Part shown: piece after piece, positions 19,717 to 28,912 of the stretch
Layout: every line of letters starts with the position of its first letter
How positions within the stretch are numbered: the first letter of the stretch is position 1
NCBI GenBank assembly: GCA_947178175.1
Contig: CAMWXI010000003.1
Coordinates: 1-46,364 of the forward strand
Length of the DNA: 46,364 nt
Source: an uncultured Porphyromonadaceae bacterium
GTDB lineage: Bacteria > Bacteroidota > Bacteroidia > Bacteroidales > Muribaculaceae
Direction: 5' to 3'
Made by a program: the position numbers and the translations under genes
Notes under the pieces: model-generated
Told to the model about the DNA's origin: nothing
The model's database searches: none
Seen by the model: only the letters and a program-made list of their open reading frames with translations

Positions 19717-21549
19717 TCAAAAAAGGAAAGAGAAGGTGCCTTGAATATCTATTCCCTCTCCGGGCAATGACGGAAGAAGAAGATTCCTGCAATTCAGAAG
19801 ATTATACCCTTTGACTCCAAAACTGATGCGTGAAGTCAAATCATATCTCACTCCGGCATTCAGCGATGTGATATCCGGGAGACGCATACCTACAACCTCC
19901 ATCTCTTCCCTCCCGCCGATAATGACATTTTCCATTTGGGGGAGTTCATGGGTTGTATACACGTTTCTTACTCCACGATAGTTATAGCTCAATGAAATAT
20001 AAAGTTTTTTTATCGGAGAATATTCAGCTTCCGCATCAACAGTCCATCGCGGACGATCAAGACCATTGAAATAACCTGTTCTTCCCTTCTGCGGCTGATA
20101 GGTCATGGCTGCTGAAAACTTAAGATTCTTCAATGGTCGGAATGCCGCATGAATATCAAAGCTGAAGCCATGCAGATCATATCCCTGCGGGTTGAGCCCG
20201 TAAGAGAAACTCCCCGGCTGTCCTTTAAATCCGGGTGCTACACCGGTTCCATAATTCAAAAGTGTGGGATACCACCCGGCAAACACTACATGCTTGGAGG
20301 CACGGAACGCAATAGACGCTCCCACATTTAGTCCTTCGTAGGGGCCGTATTCCAGTCCGAGACGTGCATCCACCGGTGTGTAGACCGGCTGAGTAGACAC
20401 CAACACGGGCATATTGTAATAGGTCATCTCATTCTGCCCGGCAAGGGTGTTGAGTCTGCTTCCACCCAAAATATGCAGATAGGCACCCAAACGGCTTCTG
20501 CGCCAGTCAAACCTGATGTCAGGAGCTATGTGAAAAACTCCGTAATGACTGTCTTCCGTGTCCCCCTGTGCATTGAATGTCAGGTCAACCTGTGCTCCAA
20601 CCGACACTGTCAGCTGATTTTTTGTGAATCTATAATATGGATTAAGATTGAGAGTGCCGTAATTGTCTGTGGTGCGGACAGGGAACAGGAAGGAGGTGTT
20701 GTGGACATTATTGCCGTAAAGAAGAATGTTCCCACTTCCTTCAATCCCCACAGATGAGCCGCTGTCCCAGATATAGTTCCATCCGCCGTTAACGTTGATA
20801 TGCGTTTCTCTCAACCCTCCGACAGGCTCAGTTGCCGGCAACGGAAGATAGAGCCTGCGATATCCGAAATATCTCATTCCCGCACCCGCATGCCAGGAGG
20901 AGGCGCCGTGTGTGGCATTCCAGTCGGCTCTCAGCGAGAAGTCGTTGAGTGTCTGGGTAGGTGCTTTCTCCCGGGAGACTTCATTATCATCATTATATGA
21001 CAAAGTGAGCGGACGACAGAAAAAATAGTTGAAAAAGCCGAGATGATAGTCAAACGAAGCATCAAGCACTCCACTACCGAATGTGTGGGAGAAACGTGCG
21101 GCAAGACTCTCGTCATAACGGAAGCGTGTGTGGGTATCCGTCTTCTTATCCTTCCACAAAGAAGTGGAGTTATGCTGCAGCGACACTGAAAGGGAAGTAG
21201 CGGGATTCTTGATGATAGAATAGCCGGCACTCAGCGATGAATTGAGCCATGAGCCGAGACTGACATCCAGATATCCCGGGAGTGACGGAGTGCGCGAGGT
21301 GCGCCAGCCGGTTACCGGGAGGGTGAGGGCCGTAGGATTGAAATTGGCTGCTATCCCGTTATTGTCAAAAGCCATCGTATTTCGTTCTATCGGGAAATTC
21401 TCCCTGTGGGGAAGTACATTGATTTTTTCCTGACGAATAACTTCCGGCTTGAAAATACCCTCAACAGAAACATTCTCGTGCAGATTCTGGGAAAAAGCAA
21501 CGGAGAAGGCTGTGGAAACCATCAAGAGGATAGATATATGTTTCTTCAT
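19717..21549 (-). CDS. TonB-dependent receptor-like outer membrane beta-barrel protein (no recognisable plug)
   Basis: 610 aa; signal peptide MKKHISILLMVSTAFSVAFSQ, alternating aromatic/polar strands, C-terminal GVKGYNLLNCRNLLLPSLPGEGIDIQGTFSFLF ending in F. Confidence 0.85.
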   Translation of the reverse strand: MKKHISILLMVSTAFSVAFSQNLHENVSVEGIFKPEVIRQEKINVLPHRENFPIERNTMAFDNNGIAANFNPTALTLPVTGWRTSRTPSLPGYLDVSLGSWLNSSLSAGYSIIKNPATSLSVSLQHNSTSLWKDKKTDTHTRFRYDESLAARFSHTFGSGVLDASFDYHLGFFNYFFCRPLTLSYNDDNEVSREKAPTQTLNDFSLRADWNATHGASSWHAGAGMRYFGYRRLYLPLPATEPVGGLRETHINVNGGWNYIWDSGSSVGIEGSGNILLYGNNVHNTSFLFPVRTTDNYGTLNLNPYYRFTKNQLTVSVGAQVDLTFNAQGDTEDSHYGVFHIAPDIRFDWRRSRLGAYLHILGGSRLNTLAGQNEMTYYNMPVLVSTQPVYTPVDARLGLEYGPYEGLNVGASIAFRASKHVVFAGWYPTLLNYGTGVAPGFKGQPGSFSYGLNPQGYDLHGFSFDIHAAFRPLKNLKFSAAMTYQPQKGRTGYFNGLDRPRWTVDAEAEYSPIKKLYISLSYNYRGVRNVYTTHELPQMENVIIGGREEMEVVGMRLPDITSLNAGVRYDLTSRISFGVKGYNLLNCRNLLLPSLPGEGIDIQGTFSFLF

Positions 21550-21556
21550 TTCTGTG

Positions 21557-24373
21557 TTACTTAAGTCGTTTGGAAATCATGTCATGTATCTCAAGCTCAT
21601 CTCCGGGATAATTATCGCGCAAGCTTTCGAGATATTGGCGCGCCACATATTTCTTGCCTTGAGCCGTGAGGATGTCGGAGAGTGCTATATATCCTCTCGC
21701 AAGCCAATAAGACTGCGATGTAGGCGAGTCTATGAATTCGTTCAGCACTTTTTCCGCTTCCGCACTGCGTCCTGCCTCCACAAGGGCTTGTGCGAGACTG
21801 ACGGCACTTCTGGCTCCATACACGTCGGAAGGGTCAGCTGAAAGGTCTTTCCATATTTCCATTGCCTCACGCGTGTTGCCGGTCCCTTTCAGTGCGGTAG
21901 CGAGGACAGAGCGAGCCTCCCGATTAACCGATGGATCAAGGCCTCCGGACTGAAGTACTCTCTCACATGCCTCCTTCAATTCCCTGGGGTCGGAGGCATT
22001 CCTCATCACTCCGAGAGCCGCAATGCTGACATAATCCGTAAGATTACTCTTCTCCAATGCCCTGTAATGATGAAGAGCCTGCCTGGAGTCACCGATCGTT
22101 TCATATCCACGAGCCGCCATATAATGAGCCTCTGCTGTATTCGCCCCGGAAGGGAAATCTGTAAGATATTTCTCCAGACGTTCCACCTTTCCCGTACTGT
22201 TGAAGATATCGGCGGCTGCACTGAAGGATAGCTGTTCAACTTCATCTTTCTTCAATGCATAGGGAGAGGAGATGGATTCCAGAAATTCTGAATATGAGTA
22301 AAGTTCTCCGGCAGACGCATAGAGATTGCGGAGTTCGGAATTGGCAGTAGCGGCCTGTGAGGATTTAGGAAAATCCTTCACCAACCTCTTCAACAAGGGG
22401 ATAGCGGCATTGCTATCTTTCTCCTCAAGATATGCCTGGGAGAGGTCAAGCAGGATTTCGGGCGTCCACCTGGAAACAGGATTCTTTGCCGCCTTTTCAA
22501 GCTGTGCAATCTTTCCGGAACGGTCGTTCTGCAGTCCTAAAATAGAAGCATATCTCCATGCGGCGTAGTCAGCTCCCGGACCGGAGGTGCGTGCGAGTGA
22601 AGCAAATTCATCTCGTGCCTGGGCCACATTTCCCAAATATAGTTTGCAGTCGGCGGCACGCAGACTCGCATCAGAGCGCATTGGTGCTGAGAGAGTTGTT
22701 GACTTCGACGCCTCCGTAAATACCGGAAGAGCCTCCTTGAATCGCTGCAACGCACAAAGAGCATACCCTTTCCCATAGAGGGCGAGCCCCCGGTTATCTC
22801 CCAGATTTCCTTTCAATGCCCTTGTGTAGGCGGCAGCCGCCTTTTCCCACTCCTCTTCAGTGGAATAGGCATCCGCAAGCCATAACTCCGCCTGACAAAG
22901 CAGACCCGGATTGATATCCTTCATCGCAATGGCGCGGTTGAGAGAGACGATAGCTTCCTTAGAATTTCCACGGCCAAGTTGCCTCATACCCAATTCATAC
23001 AGAATTTTCTGCTTTATCTTATTGACGGCCGGAGCAGGGTGTGCTATCCTCTCGATACTCCGGAGCGCGGACTCAAAATCATTATTGTTATAGTAGGTTG
23101 TGGCAAGATATTGCTCTACAATGGGAGCTTGTTGCGAATTGGGATAAAGACGCAGGAATTGCTCAAGCAAGTCAACCGAGGTATTAAATGGTATATTCCC
23201 ACCCCGAGTGCGCGCCACTACATAATTATAGAGGGCTGTCTCGCTGACTTTGCGGTCAAAACTCATCCTCGTTGCTTTCTCAAAAGAGATAGCTGCAAGA
23301 CTCTCCTCTCCGCGTTGGGAGGCTATCTGGCCCATATAGACCAATGAGCTCTGTCCGACTGCGTCGTCGAACCCGGTGAGAGTCTCAAACAAATGCGCCG
23401 CTGCATCTGTCTCTCCACGTGAGTAGAGAATAGTTGCCAAGGCATAGCGGGCTTCGTAATATGCGTCTTCACCCTTTGAGTCAACATATTCTTTCAGAAT
23501 GGGAAAAGCATCATCCCACTCCCCCAGCTTATAATAAGAGAGACCGATTGCCCGCTCGTTCTCCGCAAGCAACTCTTCTACAGGTGTCTTCTTCTCAAGA
23601 CTCAGACCTGTGTTGACGGCCCTCTCATAATTGCCCATAAGATAATCAAGCTGAACGAGATAATAACCGGCTTCAAGACCCGTAGGACGATAGTCTAACC
23701 GCTGTGCCAACTGTCTGTTACTCCGCTTTTCCACAGGTACCGATATTCTGGAAAACTTCTCGTAGGCACTTTCATATTTCTTCTCCGCATAGTCGATATA
23801 GGCATCATAGAACAATGCCGCGACTGCATACTCCTTGTCTCCGGATATCCTGGAGAGTAAGGGTCGGGCTTCAGAAACCAGTCCCGACTTAATCATGCTG
23901 AGAGCATATCTGTAAATTTCCGCTGAGCGCCAATTCAGGGGGAGCGTGGCAGGATCTATCTGTGAATATACTTCACAAGCCTCCGGATATTGTCCGGCAT
24001 AGAAATAGAAATCACCTTTTGCCATCAATCCAGAAGGGAGCAGTGGCGAAGAGGGATTGCAACGTATGAACTCATTAAGAATCTGCAGGCATCTCGGATT
24101 TCCTGTATGGCTGAAGACATTCCCTAAGATAAAGCTTACTTCCGCCATATCGTCCGAGGGTATCTCCGAACCTCGAGTCAGAAGTGTCTGCAGCTGGTCG
24201 GCTGCCGCATCCCACATTTCTCGCGAAGCAAAATCTGAGGCTCGTGAAATGTAGCCTTCCGCCGACGCCGACAGGGGAAGAGGATAACCATTATATGATG
24301 CTGTCAGAGGGATAGCTGTGGGGAGAAGCATTAACCCTGACAATAATATTTTAGCTGATAATCTTTTTGACAT
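21557..24373 (-). CDS. Large secreted tetratricopeptide repeat protein
   Basis: 938 aa; signal peptide followed by many TPR/Sel1-like helical repeats; 7-bp gap to the downstream barrel gene. Confidence 0.88.
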   Translation of the reverse strand: MSKRLSAKILLSGLMLLPTAIPLTASYNGYPLPLSASAEGYISRASDFASREMWDAAADQLQTLLTRGSEIPSDDMAEVSFILGNVFSHTGNPRCLQILNEFIRCNPSSPLLPSGLMAKGDFYFYAGQYPEACEVYSQIDPATLPLNWRSAEIYRYALSMIKSGLVSEARPLLSRISGDKEYAVAALFYDAYIDYAEKKYESAYEKFSRISVPVEKRSNRQLAQRLDYRPTGLEAGYYLVQLDYLMGNYERAVNTGLSLEKKTPVEELLAENERAIGLSYYKLGEWDDAFPILKEYVDSKGEDAYYEARYALATILYSRGETDAAAHLFETLTGFDDAVGQSSLVYMGQIASQRGEESLAAISFEKATRMSFDRKVSETALYNYVVARTRGGNIPFNTSVDLLEQFLRLYPNSQQAPIVEQYLATTYYNNNDFESALRSIERIAHPAPAVNKIKQKILYELGMRQLGRGNSKEAIVSLNRAIAMKDINPGLLCQAELWLADAYSTEEEWEKAAAAYTRALKGNLGDNRGLALYGKGYALCALQRFKEALPVFTEASKSTTLSAPMRSDASLRAADCKLYLGNVAQARDEFASLARTSGPGADYAAWRYASILGLQNDRSGKIAQLEKAAKNPVSRWTPEILLDLSQAYLEEKDSNAAIPLLKRLVKDFPKSSQAATANSELRNLYASAGELYSYSEFLESISSPYALKKDEVEQLSFSAAADIFNSTGKVERLEKYLTDFPSGANTAEAHYMAARGYETIGDSRQALHHYRALEKSNLTDYVSIAALGVMRNASDPRELKEACERVLQSGGLDPSVNREARSVLATALKGTGNTREAMEIWKDLSADPSDVYGARSAVSLAQALVEAGRSAEAEKVLNEFIDSPTSQSYWLARGYIALSDILTAQGKKYVARQYLESLRDNYPGDELEIHDMISKRLK

Positions 24374-24470
24374 ATTCTTATAGTATGTTTGGCACTATAC
24401 CAAATTAACAGAATATTTTAATTTTCAATTTCCTCACTCACGGCCTTAAAAAAACGGGAATCATCATAGA

Positions 24471-25535
24471 TCAAACAGAGTCTCTAACCGGAGTTTTAAT
24501 CCTTTCTATGATGCGTTCCGGGGCTATTCCCCGCAGACAATGGTAATCACCACGCCGACAAGGCTTATTGCCAAATACTGAACAGGGACGACATGTCATG
24601 TCAAGCTGAACGGCATCCTCCTGCCGTTGACCATACCCGAGAAAACCGGTGTAGGGATGTGTGGCACCCCACACACTGACCGTGCGGAGACCTACGAGCG
24701 AGGCAATATGCATATTGGCGGAATCCATAGACACCATCACATCACAGTGGTTCAGCAATTCCAATTCCCGGGCCAATCCTAACTTTAATGATGCAAGATT
24801 GAATATATTCTTTTTCCCTTCTATCCACGAATCTATCACCCTCTCTTCCTCTTCTCCGAAACCGAAGATTAGTAATGTCGTGGAGGGAGATGCTGCAAGT
24901 TGATCCACCACCTTACGCATTTGATCAAGGGGATAAATCTTCCCCTCATGACGAGAGAAGGGGGCAATCGCCACTCTGAACTCTCCATCTTTCTTAGGAG
25001 GAACGGGAGTGGAGGGTTCTTCATATCCGGCGGGGAAAATAGAAGAGAATGAGCCTGAAACCTCAAGGCCTGCTCGTCGGAAGGCATCCCGATATCGCTC
25101 ATAAGTGGGACGCAGAGCCACCATCATCTTTTTCCTTTGTCGTGTCAACGCCTTCTTGGCAAAGCGACCTTTGCGGAAACGATAGAGACGCACTCCGTGA
25201 AGCTGTCCCCAAAATCCCATCACTCTGGTACGGAGGACATCATGGAGGTCAACAATGTCTGTAAACCTATATTTTTTCAACATCTCTCTGAAAAGACGCA
25301 GAATACCTCCCAAACCCCTATATTGATCCAAATCCACCCCCTCTATCTTAAGATTTGCCGGAGGATTGATAAATAGTTCTGCCGGATGGGGACGTGTCAG
25401 CATCACAAACTCCGTTGAAGGGTTTGAACGGCAAACATCATAAAGGGCAGGGATAACCAATGCTACGTCGCCTAAGGCCGAGAAACGCACCACCATTACC
25501 CGTCTTTCCTTATCAGAATTCAACACTCTGCCCAT
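24471..25535 (-). CDS. ADP-heptose:LPS heptosyltransferase-like (GT9)
   Basis: 354 aa; MVVRFSALGDVALVIPALYDV, MVSMDSANMHIASLVGLRTVSVWGATHPYTGFLGYGQ. Confidence 0.9.
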   Translation of the reverse strand: MGRVLNSDKERRVMVVRFSALGDVALVIPALYDVCRSNPSTEFVMLTRPHPAELFINPPANLKIEGVDLDQYRGLGGILRLFREMLKKYRFTDIVDLHDVLRTRVMGFWGQLHGVRLYRFRKGRFAKKALTRQRKKMMVALRPTYERYRDAFRRAGLEVSGSFSSIFPAGYEEPSTPVPPKKDGEFRVAIAPFSRHEGKIYPLDQMRKVVDQLAASPSTTLLIFGFGEEEERVIDSWIEGKKNIFNLASLKLGLARELELLNHCDVMVSMDSANMHIASLVGLRTVSVWGATHPYTGFLGYGQRQEDAVQLDMTCRPCSVFGNKPCRRGDYHCLRGIAPERIIERIKTPVRDSV

Positions 25536-25549
25536 TAATCTTCCTGTTT

Positions 25550-26182
25550 TTACCCTTTCTTACCGTATAGCACAGGATTTGTAGCCGGATCATTATAAAG
25601 CTTCATCTGGCGATAGACCTTCATATATTTTTTCCCTTCGGAAATATCGCTCAATAGAGTGTCAATAGCCTGTGTAAGGTCGCGTCGCTGCTCCATCAGG
25701 ACATCAAGCTTTGCTTTGCTGCGATCAATATGTCCGGCATCTGCATCTTCACGCTCAGCCTGCTCTTTCATGTGCCATATCTTAAGCGCGAGTATTGACA
25801 GACGGTCAATAGCCCATGCCGGAGACTCGGTATTGATAGTGGCATCCTCTGAAGGGACAACATCGGAATAGAGTTCGCGGAAATATGTGTCAAGTTCCTC
25901 CACCATATCCGTACGATTCTGGTTAGAACGGTCAATCCGACGCTTGAGAGCCAGCGCCTCAACCGGATCAATCTCCGGATCTCGGATGATATCTTCAAGA
26001 TGCCATTGCACTGCATCTATCCAACACTTCTCATAGAGTGTCGCTTCCACACTGCCGGTGGGGTAAGGATTATTGATGGGAGTATCGACATCATCACTTC
26101 GGTGATAGTCGGCTACCGCCCTGTCGAATATCGAATTAGCCTCTACAGCGAACTCGCTTTTTCTCTTTTCGTTTATTTGCAT
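25550..26182 (-). CDS. DUF4254 domain-containing protein
   Basis: 210 aa; NPYPTGSVEATLYEKCWIDAVQWHLEDIIRDPEIDP..LKRRIDRSNQNRTDMVEELD, recognised as DUF4254; 14 bp upstream of GT9. Confidence 0.85.
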   Translation of the reverse strand: MQINEKRKSEFAVEANSIFDRAVADYHRSDDVDTPINNPYPTGSVEATLYEKCWIDAVQWHLEDIIRDPEIDPVEALALKRRIDRSNQNRTDMVEELDTYFRELYSDVVPSEDATINTESPAWAIDRLSILALKIWHMKEQAEREDADAGHIDRSKAKLDVLMEQRRDLTQAIDTLLSDISEGKKYMKVYRQMKLYNDPATNPVLYGKKG

Positions 26183-26216
26183 GGGTCCTGTTCTAATTAG
26201 TCATGAGGTTGCGAGA

Positions 26217-26247
26217 CAAAGATAGTTAAAAACATTTATCCTGCAAA
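26217..26247 (-). promoter_or_regulatory. Promoter (TTTG-N19-TATCTTTG) for DUF4254-GT9
   Basis: Minus strand TTTG (26244-26247), 19-nt spacer, TATCTTTG (26217-26224). Confidence 0.75.
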
Positions 26248-26731
26248 GCTCGGAAAGAGGAATAACCTCAATCTTCACCTCTCTTTCATTTTCCGTTTTA
26301 GAATCCTCATGCTTTCCGGAGAATCCTTTTGAATCTGCACGGCAGTCATTATCATACGGACCCGTTATGCATGTTGACAAAAATAATCATAATCAACTTG
26401 ATGATAGTGCGAGCATGCTCTCCAACACTAACTACATAATTTATTAAATCTTCACGTTCATGAAATCAAACTTTTATAGTAGTTGTTGGCGCAATGCATG
26501 TTGTAAAATAACCATTTACCGCACAGCCAAGACGGTAATAAATATTACAATATTACTTTTCGCGGATGCCGCCTTCCGTGAAACCTCATAAAGTTGCCGA
26601 CGGCAAGAGGTGTTTAAAGTTGTAGATACAAAACGGTATTCGTAAATTAAACTTAATTACGATTTTTTAATCATATTATAGAGTAATCTCGGCTGCAGAA
26701 TAAACAAATACATCTAAACTGATTCAACAAT

Positions 26732-27014
26732 ATGAATTACAGGTATCAGGAAATACTTTCGTGGATTATCCCCGGCTTTTATCTTATCATGATATGGATT
26801 ATAATTACTTTTGTCTTTAATCCTGTTAATGAGGCTGCTCTTAAAAATTTTGCAACATTAATTAAAGATTACAATATCACTGATGCAATGACGGTAATCC
26901 TTGTTTTTATATTACTTTATAGACCGCACAAAGATACTGCCTGACGAAAGTGAAAGAAATATAAGCAAGACAGACAGCCTGTGGTTTAGGCTTCAGATAT
27001 CCTCACCACCTTAA
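26732..27014 (+). pseudogene. Probable remnant of a small membrane protein gene with frameshift
   Basis: Frame 1 MNYRYQEILSWIIPGFYLIMIWIIITFVFNP..MTVILVFILLY; after about 26904 the +1 frame continues open as ..IDRTKILPDESERNISKTDSLWFRLQISSPP* to 27014. Confidence 0.4.
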
Positions 27015-27076
27015 ACGTATGTTCTGAAAGGTGACAGGATTGACTACTAATAAATATAAACTAAATTTCAACTGAT

Positions 27077-27904
27077 ATGGCTAAGAATGTAATGTTACTT
27101 GCCGGAGCCGGCCAGATAGGAATGGCAATAGCGCGCCGCTTGGGATATAACATGAAAATAGTGATAGGCGATAAGAATTTCAAGAATGCCGAGACAATTG
27201 CTGATATAATGAATAATGCCGGATTTGATGTAGTTGCCGTTGAAATGGATCTTTCATGCCGTGAATCTATTAAGAAAATGATAGCGGAGGCTCAGAAATA
27301 TGGCGAGATAACTATGCTCGTCAACGCTGCTGGAGTTTCTCCTTCTCAGGCACCCATCGAAGCTATTCTCAAGGTTGACCTTTACGGCACAGCCGTGCTA
27401 CTTGAAGAAGTCGGGAAAGTCATTGCTAATGGTGGTACAGGAGTAACTATCTCAAGCCAGTCAGGACACCGTATGCCGGCACTTACACCCGAACAAGACA
27501 GACAACTGGCAATGACACCTACCGAGAAATTATTGTCACTTCCAATGCTACAACTTGAGAACATTGAGAATACTCTGCACGCTTATCAGATTGCAAAACG
27601 CTGCAATGTGAAGCGAGTTATGGCTGAGGCTGTGAAATGGGGAGAACGTGGCGCACGCCTCAACTCAATTTCTCCGGGCATCATAGTGACTCCGCTGGCA
27701 ATAGATGAATTTAATGGTCCGCGTGGTGATTTTTATAAAAATATGTTTGCCAAGTGTCCTGCAGGACGCCCCGGCACTGCTGATGAAGTGGCTAACGTTG
27801 CCGAACTTCTGATGCGTCCCCAGGGTGCTTTTATTACCGGAGCCGATTTTCTCATTGACGGAGGTGCTACCGCATCATACTTTTACGGTCCCCTGCAACC
27901 TTAA
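27077..27904 (+). CDS. Short-chain dehydrogenase/reductase (SDR) family oxidoreductase
   Basis: 275 aa; LLAGAGQIGMAIARRL, LVNAAGVSPSQAP, YQIAK (YxxxK), GGARLNSISPGIIVTPL-like, ITGADFLIDGGATASY. Confidence 0.92.
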   Translation: MAKNVMLLAGAGQIGMAIARRLGYNMKIVIGDKNFKNAETIADIMNNAGFDVVAVEMDLSCRESIKKMIAEAQKYGEITMLVNAAGVSPSQAPIEAILKVDLYGTAVLLEEVGKVIANGGTGVTISSQSGHRMPALTPEQDRQLAMTPTEKLLSLPMLQLENIENTLHAYQIAKRCNVKRVMAEAVKWGERGARLNSISPGIIVTPLAIDEFNGPRGDFYKNMFAKCPAGRPGTADEVANVAELLMRPQGAFITGADFLIDGGATASYFYGPLQP

Positions 27905-27950
27905 TTCAATGCCTTTTAACTTACACAAAACGATATATACCTCATTTAAA

Positions 27951-28490
27951 ATGGCCAAAAAAGTTTTAATTCTTTCCGGCAGCCCCCGACATAGGGGTAA
28001 CTCCGACACACTCTGCGATCAGTTTCTCAAAGGGGCTGCTGAAGCAGGAAACGAAGTGGAGAAATATTTTATTTCAGCTCATAACATAGGTTATTGTTCT
28101 GCATGTTATTATTGCAGTGACCATGAAGGTGTTTGCTGCAAAAAGGATGATATGAACGCTCTCATGCCGAAAATTCTTGATGCAGATGTTCTGGTGTTTT
28201 CATCACCCGTATATATGTACTCAATCTCAGCTCAGCTCAAAGCTGTATTTGACCGCATGGTTGCAAAATACGAGATTATCCGTGACAAAGAACTATATTA
28301 CATCATGACAGCAGCCGAGGATGAAGAGGATACAATGGATACCGCTCTCGCATGTATGCGCGGCATGAGAGACTGCATACCCGGCGCCAAAGAAATGGGG
28401 GTCATCTATGGCAAGGGAGTATATGAGAAAGGTGAAATCATTGATACCGCTTATATGCATCAGGCATACGAAATGGGTAAAAGTATCTGA
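27951..28490 (+). CDS. NADPH-dependent FMN reductase / flavodoxin-like iron-sulfur flavoprotein
   Basis: Start revised from 27825 to ATG 27951 (MAKKVLILSGSPRHRGNSDTLCDQFLKGA); SACYYCSDHEGVCCKKDDM and VFSSPVYMYSISAQLKAVFDRM. Confidence 0.9.
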   Translation: MAKKVLILSGSPRHRGNSDTLCDQFLKGAAEAGNEVEKYFISAHNIGYCSACYYCSDHEGVCCKKDDMNALMPKILDADVLVFSSPVYMYSISAQLKAVFDRMVAKYEIIRDKELYYIMTAAEDEEDTMDTALACMRGMRDCIPGAKEMGVIYGKGVYEKGEIIDTAYMHQAYEMGKSI

Positions 28491-28675
28491 TGTAGTTTGT
28501 CCACCACACAATTTCAATGTTCTGCACCGATTTGATACAATCGGCTACTACAAAATAGCGAATCCTACCGCCAATCTCCAAATACTTAGACTGTTAAAAT
28601 AATCTCATCCGTCATAATACCCCCAAACCGACCATAATATCGACTTTAATCGAACCACTTTTCTCTCATACGAAC

Positions 28676-28723
28676 AAAATCCGACCGTTTTCGGTCAATC
28701 TAACCATTTTTCGGTCGGATTTT
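28676..28723. repeat. Perfect 12-bp inverted repeat AAAATCCGACCG/CGGTCGGATTTT with alternative inner hairpin
   Basis: Arms 28676-28687 and 28712-28723; inner GACCG-TTTT-CGGTC 28683-28696 uses the same left arm. Confidence 0.8.
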
Positions 28724-28740
28724 CGATTACAGTACATTTT

Positions 28741-28758
28741 TAGTCGTAATCACGACTA
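28741..28758. repeat. Hairpin TAGTCGT-AATC-ACGACTA
   Basis: 7-bp perfect stem, 4-nt loop. Confidence 0.7.
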
Positions 28759-28812
28759 GTTTTGAAGTTGTAAGCCGCTATTTCAAAGCCAATCGGTTAC
28801 AATGTACAGAAA

Positions 28813-28852
28813 GAGGGTGTCTAACAAGTTTAGGCAGCCTCTAAAACTTGTT
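28813..28852. repeat. Two overlapping, mutually exclusive inverted repeats
   Basis: GAGGGTGTCTAA(28813-28824)/TTAGGCAGCCTC(28830-28841), and AACAAGTTT(28823-28831)/AAACTTGTT(28844-28852). Confidence 0.75.
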
Positions 28853-28912
28853 CTTGAATTGCACACCCGGCAACCTCACAATGTTCACAATTCCACCGGA
28901 TAGGGGTATTAC

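Noticed and set aside
26366-26512. Imperfect direct repeat ATGCATGTTG(A)CAAAAATAA / ATGCATGTTGTAAAATAA about 127 bp apart
   Set aside because: Only two short, imperfect AT-rich copies; not convincing as att sites or iterons.
26640-26668. Terminator-like CGTAAATTAAACTTAATTACGATTTTTT
   Set aside because: Stem is weak, AT-only in the middle and bulged; insufficient support.
28813-28852. Intact insertion sequence or MITE
   Set aside because: Repeat ends resemble IS-type termini, but there is no transposase, no second copy and no visible target-site duplication in the window.
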